From Eubacterium sp. MSJ-21 (lineage in GTDB: Bacteria > Bacillota > Clostridia > Lachnospirales > Lachnospiraceae): a DNA stretch of 64,000 nt. The notes under the pieces were generated by a model that did not search any database, was not told the DNA's origin, and saw only the letters and a program-made list of their open reading frames with translations. Where the stretch lies: the NCBI RefSeq assembly GCF_018918185.1, contig NZ_JAHLPZ010000002.1, forward strand, positions 1 to 64,000, given 5' to 3'. Below are positions 35,494-44,845 of the stretch, in pieces. Made by a program: the position numbers and the translations under genes. Position 1 is the stretch's first letter. Every line of letters begins with the position of its first letter.

Positions 35494-36684
35494 TTAGTAT
35501 TTTTGCTTATCCGGTATACGGTTATGTATCTCTTTAAACTCATCAAAATGCTGGATAAATAATTTGACTACCTTCGGATCAAAGCTCTTTCCAGACAGAC
35601 GTATGATCTCATCAAATGTATCCTCCAACGACCAGCCCTTTTTATAGTATCTGTCGGAGGTCAATGCATCAAATACATCACACACCGCCATCAGACGGCT
35701 GATATAGGCAATCTCTTCGCCCTTCATGCCAAGGTATCCGGTGCCATCCCAGCGCTCATGATGTTCCTTTGCAAGAATACATGCCAGATGCATCAATTCA
35801 CCCGGGCATTTCTCCAGAAGTGCTTCACCATACAAAACATGGTTCTTCATAATCTGATATTCCTCGTCCGTCAGCTTATCCGGTTTATCAAGGATTTCCT
35901 CACTGATCATAAGCTTGCCGATATCGTGCATCATGGATGCCGTCGATACCATTTCCACATATTCATCATCAAATCCGGATGCTTTCGCCAATACACGCAT
36001 ATACGCCGCCACGCGCTTGATATGTTCTCCGGTAAATTTCGATTTACTCTCACTGATCTCCGCAAATGAGAATATAAGTCCTGTCTGGTTGTCCTGCATC
36101 GTGACCGCCATATTGATTGCGGAATTGATCATCATGGAATTCCGCTGTACAATAAAGTATGCAGCTACCGAAAGTCCAAATACAACAACAATTTGCGGAA
36201 CTACATACGACATCATAGCATCTTCAAACGACTCACAGGGAAATCCAATAAAGATGTCAGAAAACCTATATGCAAAATAATTAGATCCAACAATACCGCA
36301 TGACATCAGAAGCGATGCAAACAACACCAGCGTCTGGTTATAATAAAGCGATGCCATGAGGATCGGAAACAACATAATCGGATAAGCATACGTTGACAGC
36401 AGTGTCAGCATCATTGTTGCGATCAGACAGACACAGATAATGACGATATGCTTCGTCACAGGTGCATGATCAAATTTTAATATATTGATGATCAAAGTTG
36501 GAATCAACGCAATAAAAACTGCAGACGCAAAGAATACAATCAATACAGATTCATCTATATCTGTAACAAAATAACAATAAACAAATGTAAGTGCAAGAAT
36601 CGCAACAATCACGCGCATACATTTGGCAGAAATCTGATTAACTTTACTGTAATTATCCTGGATCAGCTTTTCCTTATTATTCAA
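35494..36684 (-). CDS. Membrane HD-GYP-type phosphodiesterase
   Basis: This roughly 396-aa protein has about six to seven membrane segments in residues 20-185 and a C-terminal HD-GYP-like domain. The metal site MMHDIGKL and EHHERWDGTGY are present, but the usual GYP tripeptide reads GYL, and KGEEIAYISRLMAVCDVFDALTSDRYY follows. HD-GYP proteins hydrolyse cyclic-di-GMP or related dinucleotides; activity here is likely but not assured. I propose TTG at 36684, 7 nt after GGGGGAG, directly after the rsfS stop; an ATG at 36717 has its site only one base away. Confidence 0.82.
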   Translation of the reverse strand: MNNKEKLIQDNYSKVNQISAKCMRVIVAILALTFVYCYFVTDIDESVLIVFFASAVFIALIPTLIINILKFDHAPVTKHIVIICVCLIATMMLTLLSTYAYPIMLFPILMASLYYNQTLVLFASLLMSCGIVGSNYFAYRFSDIFIGFPCESFEDAMMSYVVPQIVVVFGLSVAAYFIVQRNSMMINSAINMAVTMQDNQTGLIFSFAEISESKSKFTGEHIKRVAAYMRVLAKASGFDDEYVEMVSTASMMHDIGKLMISEEILDKPDKLTDEEYQIMKNHVLYGEALLEKCPGELMHLACILAKEHHERWDGTGYLGMKGEEIAYISRLMAVCDVFDALTSDRYYKKGWSLEDTFDEIIRLSGKSFDPKVVKLFIQHFDEFKEIHNRIPDKQKY

Positions 36685-36685
36685 A

Positions 36686-37033
36686 TTAATACTCCCCCGG
36701 TTGTAAAAACTCTCCATCCCTCCAGATATTATCTAAATCATAGAAGGATCTCTCTTTTTCTGAAAATACATGAATAATTATATCATAATAATCCAGCAAA
36801 ATCCATCCTCCATTTGCATATCCTTCCCGATTTTTCATCTCAGCACCGGCTTCCCGCATCGCATGTTCCACATTATTGCACATAGCCTGCACCTGATTGC
36901 GGTTTGAACCGTCAGCTATCACCAGATAATCGCACATGGAAGAAATCTCTGATATCCGGATGATGCGGATATCATTTCCTTTTTTATCATCAAGTGCCTT
37001 TACTATTGTTCGAAGATATTTATTTTCACTCAT
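36686..37033 (-). CDS. rsfS: Ribosomal silencing factor
   Basis: This 115-aa protein binds L14 on the 50S subunit and blocks joining during starvation. It shows the family pattern: AALDDKKGNDIRIIRI-like start, CDYLVIADGSNRNQVQAM, and a C-terminal GGWILLDYYDIIIHVFSEKERSFYDL block. The order rsfS-yqeK-nadD-yhbY-obg is the usual Firmicute cluster. Start behind AAGGAG. Confidence 0.95.
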   Translation of the reverse strand: MSENKYLRTIVKALDDKKGNDIRIIRISEISSMCDYLVIADGSNRNQVQAMCNNVEHAMREAGAEMKNREGYANGGWILLDYYDIIIHVFSEKERSFYDLDNIWRDGEFLQPGEY

Positions 37034-37044
37034 CCCCTGTCTCC

Positions 37045-37623
37045 TTACAGTTCCATGTTATGCACCACATAAAAATCATACGTTTTCTGTGTCATATAGT
37101 CCATCTCTGTCGTTGTCCTGTTCAGATAATCCAACGTGTTCTTTAATATATGAATCACACAGGCATCCAGATCGGTAAATGCTTCCTTCCGGATTTCTTC
37201 CATCTCCGGGAGCATCTTCCGGTTTGGTTCAATATAATCAGCAACAAAAATAATCTTATCCATCAGCGTCATGTTTGGGCGGCCGGTTGTATGATACGTG
37301 ATTGCATCTAAAATCACCTGATCAACGACATCGTATTTATATCTTGCATAATACGCGCCAAGCTTCGCATGCAGCATATCCGGATTCTTCTCCTCGTACT
37401 TACTGACCGGAAGTCCATGTTTTCTCGCTTTCTCCAGTTTTGTCTTTGTTGGAAGTCCCTTCGCACAGTCATGCAACAGGCCTGCCACACGTGTTTTCTT
37501 CACATCTTCTCCATGCACCATCGCCAGACAGGCTGCCGTATACTCGACACCAAAGGAATGTGTCAGTCTGGTCGCGCTGATCTTTCCCTTCAATCTTGTT
37601 ATCATTTTGTCTCTCGTCATCAT
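37045..37623 (-). CDS. yqeK: YqeK, bis(5'-nucleosyl)-tetraphosphatase (HD family)
   Basis: This 192-aa HD hydrolase probably cleaves Ap4A-type dinucleotides. It has RLTHSFGVEYTAACLA with the first histidine, LLHDCAKGLP with the HD pair near 50, HAKLGAYYA, and YHTTGRPNMTLMDKIIFVADYIEPNR, the YqeK-specific C-terminal motif. It sits 2 nt from nadD and 11 nt from rsfS in the operon. The start could be either of two adjacent ATGs. Confidence 0.93.
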   Translation of the reverse strand: MMTRDKMITRLKGKISATRLTHSFGVEYTAACLAMVHGEDVKKTRVAGLLHDCAKGLPTKTKLEKARKHGLPVSKYEEKNPDMLHAKLGAYYARYKYDVVDQVILDAITYHTTGRPNMTLMDKIIFVADYIEPNRKMLPEMEEIRKEAFTDLDACVIHILKNTLDYLNRTTTEMDYMTQKTYDFYVVHNMEL

Positions 37624-37625
37624 AT

Positions 37626-38273
37626 CTATCTTCTCCCAGCCTCCTGCTTATAAAGTGCATGTGTTTCTATATATCGTAATACCTTGTCCGGCACCAATCC
37701 CTGTACAGATTCACCTTTTGCAATCCGTGCACGTACCTCGCTTGATGAAACCGGAACCTGTGGCATCTCCACATAGGATATCCGAAATTCCGGATACTTT
37801 GCACAAAAGGTACGGATATATACCTCGACCATGTCCCTCTGTCCGCCTCTTGCAACAACCAGAATCTCACAGAGCTCCGCCAATCGTTCAAATTCATACC
37901 ACTTGTGTAACTGAAACAGCGAATCGTCACCAATCACAAATTCAATTGTAAGATTCGGATACATCTGTTTTAACCGTGTAAATGTATCCACTGTATATGT
38001 GTATCCGTCTCTCTTTAATTCAAAGTCGCTTACCGAAACCTTCGGGAGCTGGTTCATTGCCAGCCGCAGCATATCCAGCCGCATGCTTCCATCCACAATT
38101 GCAGCTTTCTCCTTGTATGCCGGAATATGGTTCGGCATACAGACAAGCTGTTCCACCTCCGGCCGCGTTCTTAAGATTGCCTGTGCAATCGCCACATGAC
38201 CGGCATGTACCGGATTAAATGTCCCTCCGAGAATCGCAATCGTATGAAATTGTTCAAATTTCACATCTTCCAT
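37626..38273 (-). CDS. nadD: Nicotinate-nucleotide adenylyltransferase
   Basis: This 215-aa nucleotidyltransferase adenylates nicotinate mononucleotide in NAD synthesis. It has ILGGTFNPVHAGHVAIAQ near the N-terminus and a C-terminal VSSSEVRARIAKGESV block (the ISSTxxR-type motif). I chose the ATG at 38273, just after the yhbY stop; a longer frame to 38327 would overlap yhbY with no better site. The ribosome binding site is weak, so coupling with yhbY is likely. Confidence 0.94.
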   Translation of the reverse strand: MEDVKFEQFHTIAILGGTFNPVHAGHVAIAQAILRTRPEVEQLVCMPNHIPAYKEKAAIVDGSMRLDMLRLAMNQLPKVSVSDFELKRDGYTYTVDTFTRLKQMYPNLTIEFVIGDDSLFQLHKWYEFERLAELCEILVVARGGQRDMVEVYIRTFCAKYPEFRISYVEMPQVPVSSSEVRARIAKGESVQGLVPDKVLRYIETHALYKQEAGRR

Positions 38274-38274
38274 C

Positions 38275-38565
38275 TTATTCCGGGAGAACGATCTTCGGAT
38301 CTTTCTTTCTCTTCTTATACAATACAATCTTCTTACCGATGACTTGTACGACCTGACTGTGTGTACGCTCTGCCATCACAGCCGCAATCTCCTTCGGATC
38401 ATCAAGACAGTTCTTCAACACACCGATTTTTACCAGCTCGCGCTTTTCTAACGCCTCACTGACTGCTGTGCAGACTTCCGGTGTCAGACTTGACTTTCCA
38501 ATGTTCATGATCGTATCGGCATTCATTGCCAGACTTTTTAGATAAGCTCTCTGCTTACTTGTCAT
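38275..38565 (-). CDS. yhbY: YhbY, CRM-domain RNA-binding protein
   Basis: This 96-aa single CRM domain protein associates with the 50S ribosome precursor. It shows SKQRAYLKSLAMNADTIMNI at the start, GKSSLTPEV, and a KIVLYKKRKKDPKI basic end. It lies between obg and nadD as usual in Firmicutes. Confidence 0.93.
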   Translation of the reverse strand: MTSKQRAYLKSLAMNADTIMNIGKSSLTPEVCTAVSEALEKRELVKIGVLKNCLDDPKEIAAVMAERTHSQVVQVIGKKIVLYKKRKKDPKIVLPE

Positions 38566-38583
38566 ATTCTTTCCTCTTTCCTT

Positions 38584-39876
38584 TTAACGATAATAATCAA
38601 ACTCCAGGCCATACAATCTTACGGTGTCTCCCTCTTCAATACCAAGATCTTCAAGCATCTGTAAGATTCCATTGTCCTTCAAAAATCTCTGGAAGAACGC
38701 AAAGCCCTTCTCAGACTCCAGATTCGTATAACCAAGCATCTTCTCGATTCGCGGTCCTTCCACCAGAAATACATGCTCTTCTTCCTCTGACTTTGTCACC
38801 TCGAATGGAAGTTCCGGATCATCCATAAACTCAACATCCATCTCCGGTGCAAACTCGATTACCTCATCCGGTGCTTCCTTCACTAATTTATTCACATACC
38901 ACAGCAGCTCTTCGACACCCTTGCCGGATACTGCTGATATCGGGAATACCTTAATTCCCTGTGGTTCATATTCATCCTTCAATAACTGGATCACGGTCTC
39001 GTAATCCTCACCGTACAGCGCATCACACTTATTTGCTGCGATGACCATCGGACGGCTTGCCAGTTCTTCATTGTACTGGCGCAGCTCCTTGTTGATTGCC
39101 TCGATATCCACAATTGGATCTCTGCCCTCCGTCGATGCCGCATCGACAATATGAATCAGCACCTTCGTACGCTCAATGTGGCGCAGAAATTCGATTCCAA
39201 GTCCAACACCTTCCGATGCACCCTCAATAATACCCGGAATATCTGCAATCACAAAGCCCTGCTTCTCTCCAAGATCTACCACACCAAGGTTCGGATTCAG
39301 TGTTGTAAAATGATAGTTTGCAATCTTCGGTTTTGCATTTGTCACACGGGACAGAAATGTTGATTTACCGACATTCGGGAATCCAACCAATCCGACATCC
39401 GCGATCATCTTAAGCTCTAAGGTTACCCAGAGCTCCTTCGCCGGTTTTCCAGGCTGCGCATACTTCGGTGCCTGCATGACCGATGTCACATACTGGCGGT
39501 TTCCTTTTCCGCCTCTGCCACCCTTTAACAGCGTCACAGGCTCTGTCTTGTTCGACATATCGAGGATAACTTTTCCGGTTTCTGCATCCTTTACAACCGT
39601 ACCCGCCGGAACCTTCAGTATAATATCCTTTCCGTTGGCACCATGGCAGTTTCTTTTTCCGCCTTCTTCTCCATCCTGTGCCACATATTTACGCACATGA
39701 CGGAAATCCGTAAGCGTATTTAATCCGGGATCTACCACAAAGATAACATCGCCGCCATCGCCGCCATCGCCGCCGTCCGGACCGCCATCCGGCACATATA
39801 ATTCCCGGCGGAATGACACATGACCGTCGCCGCCTTTTCCTGATCTTATAAATATTTTCGCTCTATCTGCAAACAT
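38584..39876 (-). CDS. obg: GTPase Obg/CgtA
   Basis: This 430-aa ribosome-assembly and stress GTPase has the glycine-rich Obg fold (residues 1-158, GGDGHVSFRRELYVPDGGPD), the G domain with GFPNVGKSTF near 165, DIPGIIEGA and NKCD, and a C-terminal OCT domain (ending LYGLEFDYYR). Start behind GAGGGAGG. A strong terminator separates it from rpmA, so it probably begins a new transcript or depends on read-through. Confidence 0.97.
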   Translation of the reverse strand: MFADRAKIFIRSGKGGDGHVSFRRELYVPDGGPDGGDGGDGGDVIFVVDPGLNTLTDFRHVRKYVAQDGEEGGKRNCHGANGKDIILKVPAGTVVKDAETGKVILDMSNKTEPVTLLKGGRGGKGNRQYVTSVMQAPKYAQPGKPAKELWVTLELKMIADVGLVGFPNVGKSTFLSRVTNAKPKIANYHFTTLNPNLGVVDLGEKQGFVIADIPGIIEGASEGVGLGIEFLRHIERTKVLIHIVDAASTEGRDPIVDIEAINKELRQYNEELASRPMVIAANKCDALYGEDYETVIQLLKDEYEPQGIKVFPISAVSGKGVEELLWYVNKLVKEAPDEVIEFAPEMDVEFMDDPELPFEVTKSEEEEHVFLVEGPRIEKMLGYTNLESEKGFAFFQRFLKDNGILQMLEDLGIEEGDTVRLYGLEFDYYR

Positions 39877-39924
39877 GGGACGCCCTCCCTCATAAATACG
39901 ATTACCAAATTAACTCTTAAATCC

Positions 39925-39956
39925 AGAAAAAGCCGGGATATAACTCCCGGCTCTTC
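39925..39956 (-). terminator. rplU-prp-rpmA terminator
   Basis: On the - strand GAGCCGGGA and TCCCGGCTTTTT form a GC-rich stem followed by a T-run, just after the rpmA stop. Confidence 0.88.
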
Positions 39957-39966
39957 TAGTGTTTTC

Positions 39967-40257
39967 TTACTCAGCTGACTCAATAGGGTATACAGAAGCC
40001 TGCTTCTTATCTCTACCCTTTCTCTCGAAACGTAAAACACCATCTACAAGTGCAAATAATGTGTCGTCTCCGCCGATACCAACGTTTACACCAGGATGAA
40101 TCTTAGTTCCACGCTGTCTGAATAAAATATTACCAGCCTTTACAAACTGTCCGTCTGCTCTCTTGGCGCCAAGTCTCTTAGACTCTGAATCTCTACCGTT
40201 CTTAGTAGAACCAACACCCTTCTTATGAGCAAAGAACTGTAAATCCATTCTTAACAT
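39967..40257 (-). CDS. rpmA: 50S ribosomal protein L27 with Prp-cleaved N-terminus
   Basis: This 96-aa protein is L27, near the peptidyl transferase centre. It starts [21 protein letters not shown]: the first nine residues are the Firmicute extension removed by the Prp protease after LQFF, leaving AHKKG as the mature end. prp is the adjacent gene, 5 nt upstream. Start behind AGGAGGTG. Confidence 0.97.
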   Translation of the reverse strand: MLRMDLQFFAHKKGVGSTKNGRDSESKRLGAKRADGQFVKAGNILFRQRGTKIHPGVNVGIGGDDTLFALVDGVLRFERKGRDKKQASVYPIESAE

Positions 40258-40262
40258 AGTCG

Positions 40263-40589
40263 TTACACCTCCTTGTAGTGTACTTGCAAATACTTCTTTC
40301 CGTATTCCTTTTCGATATTGGTAAGTCCCATATCCAAGGCCCGGATCAATAATTGTCCTTGTTCATCGCCACTCGATGAAAACTTAAACTTTATGCTTCC
40401 GGAAGAATCCTGCTCACATGCACACGCATTCTCTGTGAGTGCATCCACAGCATTCACTGTATTGATAACAAGTGCTGATACCGAAGCACAGATAATATCT
40501 TTGCCTGCGTTCTCATAACCTGCATGTCCACTTACCGAAAACCCACGGTAAGTCTTGTCCGGATACATATAAAACACTGCCTGTATCAT
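40263..40589 (-). CDS. prp: Ribosomal-processing cysteine protease Prp
   Basis: This 108-aa cysteine protease removes the N-terminal extension of L27. The catalytic histidine lies in [11 protein letters not shown] near residue 22 and the cysteine in IICASVSAL near 34. It sits between rplU and rpmA, the standard arrangement in organisms with extended L27. Its own ribosome binding site is weak, so coupling to rplU is likely. Confidence 0.95.
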   Translation of the reverse strand: MIQAVFYMYPDKTYRGFSVSGHAGYENAGKDIICASVSALVINTVNAVDALTENACACEQDSSGSIKFKFSSSGDEQGQLLIRALDMGLTNIEKEYGKKYLQVHYKEV

Positions 40590-40597
40590 AGTCTCAA

Positions 40598-40903
40598 TTA
40601 AGCGTTGATTGCTTCAATCTTAACCTGAGTAAACGGCTGTCTGTGACCCTGCTTCTTATGATAGCCAGTCTTTCTCTTGTACTTGTAAACAACAACCTTC
40701 TTACCTTTACCTTCGCCAAGAACAGTTGCCTTTACAGAAGCGCTCTTGCAAGCATCTCCACAAAGTACATCTTTGTCAGTATTCACTGCAACTACGTCGA
40801 ATGATACCTCTGAGCCTTCCTCAGCATTAAGCTTCTCTACCTTAATGATATCTCCTTCAGCTACCTTGTACTGCTTTCCGCCTGTTGCTATAATTGCGTA
40901 CAT
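40598..40903 (-). CDS. rplU: 50S ribosomal protein L21
   Basis: This 101-aa protein has the L21 start MYAIIATGGKQYKV and the basic C-terminal block YKRKTGYHKKQGHRQPFTQV. The ATG at 40903 follows ATAGGAGGAAACCAT; the frame upstream of it to 40981 is leader RNA. It heads the rplU-prp-rpmA operon with its own promoter. Confidence 0.97.
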   Translation of the reverse strand: MYAIIATGGKQYKVAEGDIIKVEKLNAEEGSEVSFDVVAVNTDKDVLCGDACKSASVKATVLGEGKGKKVVVYKYKRKTGYHKKQGHRQPFTQVKIEAINA

Positions 40904-41016
40904 ATGGTTTCCTCCTATTATCATTACTCGCCAGTTTCGGTGCTGCATGATTGCAGACTTGTACCCCACTGTGCGGCACACTCGTATATATTAGCATCTG
41001 ATTGTATGCTTGTCAA
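40904..41016 (-). promoter_or_regulatory. rplU promoter and leader
   Basis: TTGACA (41016-41011), 17 bp and TAATAT (40993-40988) on the - strand give a start near 40981 and a 78-nt leader. Firmicute rplU leaders often contain a structured L21 leader used for autoregulation; the sequence here (GTGCCGCACAGTGGGGTAC) can form a 5' hairpin, but I could not confirm the consensus. Confidence 0.6.
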
Positions 41017-41052
41017 CACAAAAATATAATATTTTGTATTTTTTATGTTAAC

Positions 41053-42231
41053 CTATTTGATTTCTGAAAATACCTCGTGCAATGCACGTTTTCCTTTTTG
41101 TCTCGTCAGCTCGACAAGTCCAAGCTTCGTCATATCCACCACAGTCGTCCGGACCGGATCCATACGCACATATTCTGCCAGCTTCTTTATAAGCTCCTGA
41201 TTGTGAGTCTCTTCCTTCATGTTGATGAAATCAATCATCACGATACCAGAGATATTCCGCAGCCGGAGCTGCCTTGCAATTTCCTTTGCCGCTTCGATAT
41301 TGATCTTTAAAAACTGTTCTTCCGCATTTTTCCCTTTGATTGACTTTCCGCTGTTGACATCGATCACCGTCATTGCTTCCGTCGGTTCGATCACCAGATA
41401 TGCCCCGGACTTTAAATAAGCCCTCTTTGAGAGTGTCTTCTCAAGCAGACCTGCAAGCGAATACCGAAGCGTAAGCGAATATTCATCCGTATAAAGAGGG
41501 ATCCCCGGGATTGCCTCGGTTACCTCCAGGATATCTGTCACGATTTCCATCTCCTGCAATGCATGCAGCCGGCGGATATCTTTGATATATTCCACTTCTG
41601 TATGATACAGACAGGTATATTGTGTCGCATATTCCGACTTTTTCATGATGGAATAAAGCAGTCTCGCCTGCTCTTCGATCTCATGTTCAATCACTGCATC
41701 CTCCGCATGCTCTGCCTGCGTCCGGATAATTCCGCCGATATCAAGTTTTTTTATCCGTTCGGTCTCTGCCGTATTCCCCTCTGTCAGATAGAGCTGTGCA
41801 TCTTTCTCTGCGGCAAGCAGTTTCTGCATCAAGATTTTTAGTTCCTTTTTTCTGACGCTGTCTGCAATCTTAGAAGAAACGCCGACCGGTGCAAAAAGTG
41901 TTGTTACCGCGTAGTCTCCCTGCAATGAAACATCCGTTGTCACCGCATAACGTTTCGTCTTGATCTTATCGCGCACAATCTGCACCGTTACCAGATCACC
42001 AACCTTTAATTTCTCTCCGTGGTAATCGTCCATCGACAGATAGCAGCTCTCGCCTTTTTTTATATCCACGAACGCCGCATTGATATTCGGTGAAAGATTT
42101 GAAACTCTCGCCCGGTAAACATTTCCAAGGATACTACCATCCTCGTAACACCGGATTTCCATCGCTTTTCCGTCCTCAAACAGGATGCCAAGCTTCCGTT
42201 TATTCAATTCGGTAAAAACAAATTGTTTCAT
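41053..42231 (-). CDS. rng: Ribonuclease E/G family protein
   Basis: This 392-aa endoribonuclease matches RNase G: an S1-like RNA-binding domain near the N-terminus (GNVYRARVSNLSPNINAAFVDI), and a DNase-I-like catalytic region with TVIDVNSGKS and GIVMIDFINMK for the metal-binding aspartates. It takes part in rRNA processing or mRNA turnover. The zinc-link cysteine motif of E. coli RNase E is absent. The ATG at 42231 is preferred over a GTG two codons earlier. Confidence 0.93.
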   Translation of the reverse strand: MKQFVFTELNKRKLGILFEDGKAMEIRCYEDGSILGNVYRARVSNLSPNINAAFVDIKKGESCYLSMDDYHGEKLKVGDLVTVQIVRDKIKTKRYAVTTDVSLQGDYAVTTLFAPVGVSSKIADSVRKKELKILMQKLLAAEKDAQLYLTEGNTAETERIKKLDIGGIIRTQAEHAEDAVIEHEIEEQARLLYSIMKKSEYATQYTCLYHTEVEYIKDIRRLHALQEMEIVTDILEVTEAIPGIPLYTDEYSLTLRYSLAGLLEKTLSKRAYLKSGAYLVIEPTEAMTVIDVNSGKSIKGKNAEEQFLKINIEAAKEIARQLRLRNISGIVMIDFINMKEETHNQELIKKLAEYVRMDPVRTTVVDMTKLGLVELTRQKGKRALHEVFSEIK

Positions 42232-42271
42232 AATCACTCTAATCTACATGCTGTAACATGCAGCATATCGT

Positions 42272-42967
42272 TCAAAATCTTGTTCCACTTGCAGAAAGCG
42301 GCTGTAAGTCCTCTTTCTCGCCCATGTAGGTCTCCAGCCGGTGAATCCGGTAATCGTACCGGTTAAACGAAACGCCAGCCACCTCGCACATTGCCTCCGC
42401 GACAAGCTCCGGCTTTAAATTATCCTTGCTTCCGGATGCAAGCAGCATATAGATGCCATCCCTATATTCCCTGACCCCGTAGATCAGCGGGCGGATATCT
42501 GTCAGTTGCTCTTTGGATTTTGTCTTCTTGACGATCTCAACCTTTTCTTTTTCCGCAAATGCAGGCAATGCCTGTAAAAGCTCCGGCATCGTATCGTTTT
42601 CACATTCCTCGTTTTTATAAATATAATAATCGGACGCAGTCACGATTGCCATCGACGGCTTCGCATTTTCCGGAAGCTCAATGACATCTAACACCTGGAT
42701 CTCCGGTGGCATCGTCGCATTCAGACGTGCCATCATATCCTCGGTCGTCGTCACACTCTCAAACTCTCCGTCAAAATACTCGCCCTCCGACGTCATACCA
42801 AGCGGCATCGGCGCTGCAAAGGAGATCATCTGATGTGGTGAAAATCCTTTGGAATATGAGACATCCAGCTTTGCCCGCCGAATTGCCTTCTGGAAAAACC
42901 GCATAATATCAAGATGTCCAATAAACCGGAGGCTTCCAAGCTTGGTATATTTAATTCTTAGCTTCAA
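42272..42967 (-). CDS. DUF2344 (TIGR03936) radical-SAM-associated protein
   Basis: This roughly 231-aa protein is the DUF2344 partner of the upstream radical SAM gene. The N-terminus LRIKYTKLGSLRFIGHLDIMRFFQKAIRRA and YSKGFSPHQMISFAAPMPLG are typical. Its reaction is unknown, though the pair is conserved in Clostridia next to rng and rplU. I propose TTG at 42967, 8 nt after GGAGGAGG; it overlaps the end of the radical SAM gene by 17 nt. An upstream ATG at 42985 would contain the binding site. Confidence 0.88.
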   Translation of the reverse strand: MKLRIKYTKLGSLRFIGHLDIMRFFQKAIRRAKLDVSYSKGFSPHQMISFAAPMPLGMTSEGEYFDGEFESVTTTEDMMARLNATMPPEIQVLDVIELPENAKPSMAIVTASDYYIYKNEECENDTMPELLQALPAFAEKEKVEIVKKTKSKEQLTDIRPLIYGVREYRDGIYMLLASGSKDNLKPELVAEAMCEVAGVSFNRYDYRIHRLETYMGEKEDLQPLSASGTRF

Positions 42968-44822
42968 AGCAAACACCTCCTCCATATGTGGCAGATCCAC
43001 AACCAGAACATTGCATGCGGCAGTTGCCGGTTGTCTTCCCTTCCTGTGCCTTATGCCACTCCTGTAACAGGAACCGACGGCTTACCCCGACATCTAAATG
43101 TTCCCACGGGAACACTTCATCATCCGGTCTTTTTCTCGCAGTATAAAATTCAATATCAACACGATGGTTCGCAAATGCATTTTCATACCGCTGCATATCA
43201 AAAAACTCTGTCCACGCATCAAAGATACCGCCCTGTTCATACACATCTAAAATTGCCGCACCAAGTCTCCGGTCACCTCTTGCAAGCACACCCTCTAAGA
43301 TTGAGATTCCGGCATCGTGATACGAAAACTTCAGACTCTTCTGGTTTCTCTGTGCCCGGAAAGAATCCTTTACATATCTTGCCCGGCGTGTAAATTCGTC
43401 CGGCAGGATCATCGGCGCCCATTGGAACGGTGTAAATGGCTTCGGCACAAAATACGATGCCGAAGCATTGATCATGACACGCCCATTTCGTTTCTCCTTT
43501 GGCACATTGTCAAAATACACCTCAGAGATACGTTCTGCCAGATCTGCAATACCATACAGATCCTCATCCGTCTCGGTTGGGAGTCCGAGCATGAAATAAA
43601 GCTTGACCTTATCCCAGCCACCAAGAAACGCCTGTCTGCTTCCTTCAAGCAGATTTTCATCTGTAATTCCTTTGTTAATAACATCACGCAGGCGCTGGGT
43701 TCCGGCTTCTGACGCAAATGTCAGAGAGGACTTTTTGATATCCTGCACCTTGCTCATGACATCGAGTGAGAAGGCATCAATACGAAGCGATGGCAGCGAC
43801 ACATTTACATGATCCGTATCACGTAATGTAATCAGATAATTAAGCAGTACATCAAGATCCTCATAATCACTGGAACTAAGCGAGCTTAACGAAATCTCCT
43901 CATATCCGGTATTATCGAGCATCGTCCGGGCATATGCTTTCAACATCTCAACATTTTTCTGCCTCGTCGGACGGTAGATCATTCCTGCCTGGCAAAACCG
44001 ACAGCCACGGATACATCCACGCATGATTTCCAGGCAAACGCGATCCTGAGTTGCGCGGATATATGGCACAACCGGCTTCATCGGATATGATACATTCTCA
44101 AAATCAACGACGACTTGTCGTTTTACCTTCGCAGGTACATCCTCATATTTCGGTACAACCTTCTCGATTGTTCCATCTTCCTGATACGAAACCTCATACA
44201 TGGATGGCACATAAATACCTGGAATCGAAGATGCTTTCCTTAAGAAGTCTTCCCGGCTCATATCCGAGTGTTTATACTGTTTGTACAGATCAAGCAGTGC
44301 ATCGTAGCTTGTCTCGCCCTCTCCGATATAGAAGATATCGAAGAAATCCGCCATCGGCTCCGGATTCACCGTACATGGTCCACCACCGATCACGATTGGA
44401 TGCTCCTTCGTACGTTCCTTCGCAAGCAACGGGATACCGGCTAAGTCAATCACCTGTAATATATTGGTATAGCACATCTCGTACTGAATCGTAATTGCAA
44501 GCCAGTCAAACTCTGAGATTGCCGTCTGTGTCTCCAGAGAAAAAAGCGGAATCTGTTCTTTCCGCATGATCGCATCTAAGTCCGGCCACGGACTATACAC
44601 GCGCTCACAATACACATCCTCTCTACGATTGAACATGTCATATAAGATCTGGATTCCCAGATACGACATGCCAATCTCATAAACATCCGGAAAGCACATG
44701 GCAATCCGGACGTCTACCTCACTTAAGTTCTTACGAACCATATTTACTTCATTTCCGATATAACGGGCCGGCTTTTCAATCTGCATCAAAACCCGTTCCG
44801 GAAGTGCTAATTTTTGTTCCAT
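42951..44822 (-). CDS. B12-binding-domain radical SAM protein (TIGR03960)
   Basis: This 623-aa enzyme has an N-terminal cobalamin-binding-like domain (roughly residues 1-220) and a radical SAM core with the [4Fe-4S] motif CIRGCRFCQAG near 270-280. It resembles YgiQ/methylthiotransferase-like radical SAM proteins, but the substrate is unknown. The 3' end has a CSGCGSATYGGGVC cysteine cluster for a possible second iron-sulfur site. It is coupled to the DUF2344 gene, and the two probably act together. Confidence 0.9.
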   Translation of the reverse strand: MEQKLALPERVLMQIEKPARYIGNEVNMVRKNLSEVDVRIAMCFPDVYEIGMSYLGIQILYDMFNRREDVYCERVYSPWPDLDAIMRKEQIPLFSLETQTAISEFDWLAITIQYEMCYTNILQVIDLAGIPLLAKERTKEHPIVIGGGPCTVNPEPMADFFDIFYIGEGETSYDALLDLYKQYKHSDMSREDFLRKASSIPGIYVPSMYEVSYQEDGTIEKVVPKYEDVPAKVKRQVVVDFENVSYPMKPVVPYIRATQDRVCLEIMRGCIRGCRFCQAGMIYRPTRQKNVEMLKAYARTMLDNTGYEEISLSSLSSSDYEDLDVLLNYLITLRDTDHVNVSLPSLRIDAFSLDVMSKVQDIKKSSLTFASEAGTQRLRDVINKGITDENLLEGSRQAFLGGWDKVKLYFMLGLPTETDEDLYGIADLAERISEVYFDNVPKEKRNGRVMINASASYFVPKPFTPFQWAPMILPDEFTRRARYVKDSFRAQRNQKSLKFSYHDAGISILEGVLARGDRRLGAAILDVYEQGGIFDAWTEFFDMQRYENAFANHRVDIEFYTARKRPDDEVFPWEHLDVGVSRRFLLQEWHKAQEGKTTGNCRMQCSGCGSATYGGGVCFEAKN

Positions 44823-44845
44823 TCAATCTGACCTTTATTCTATAA

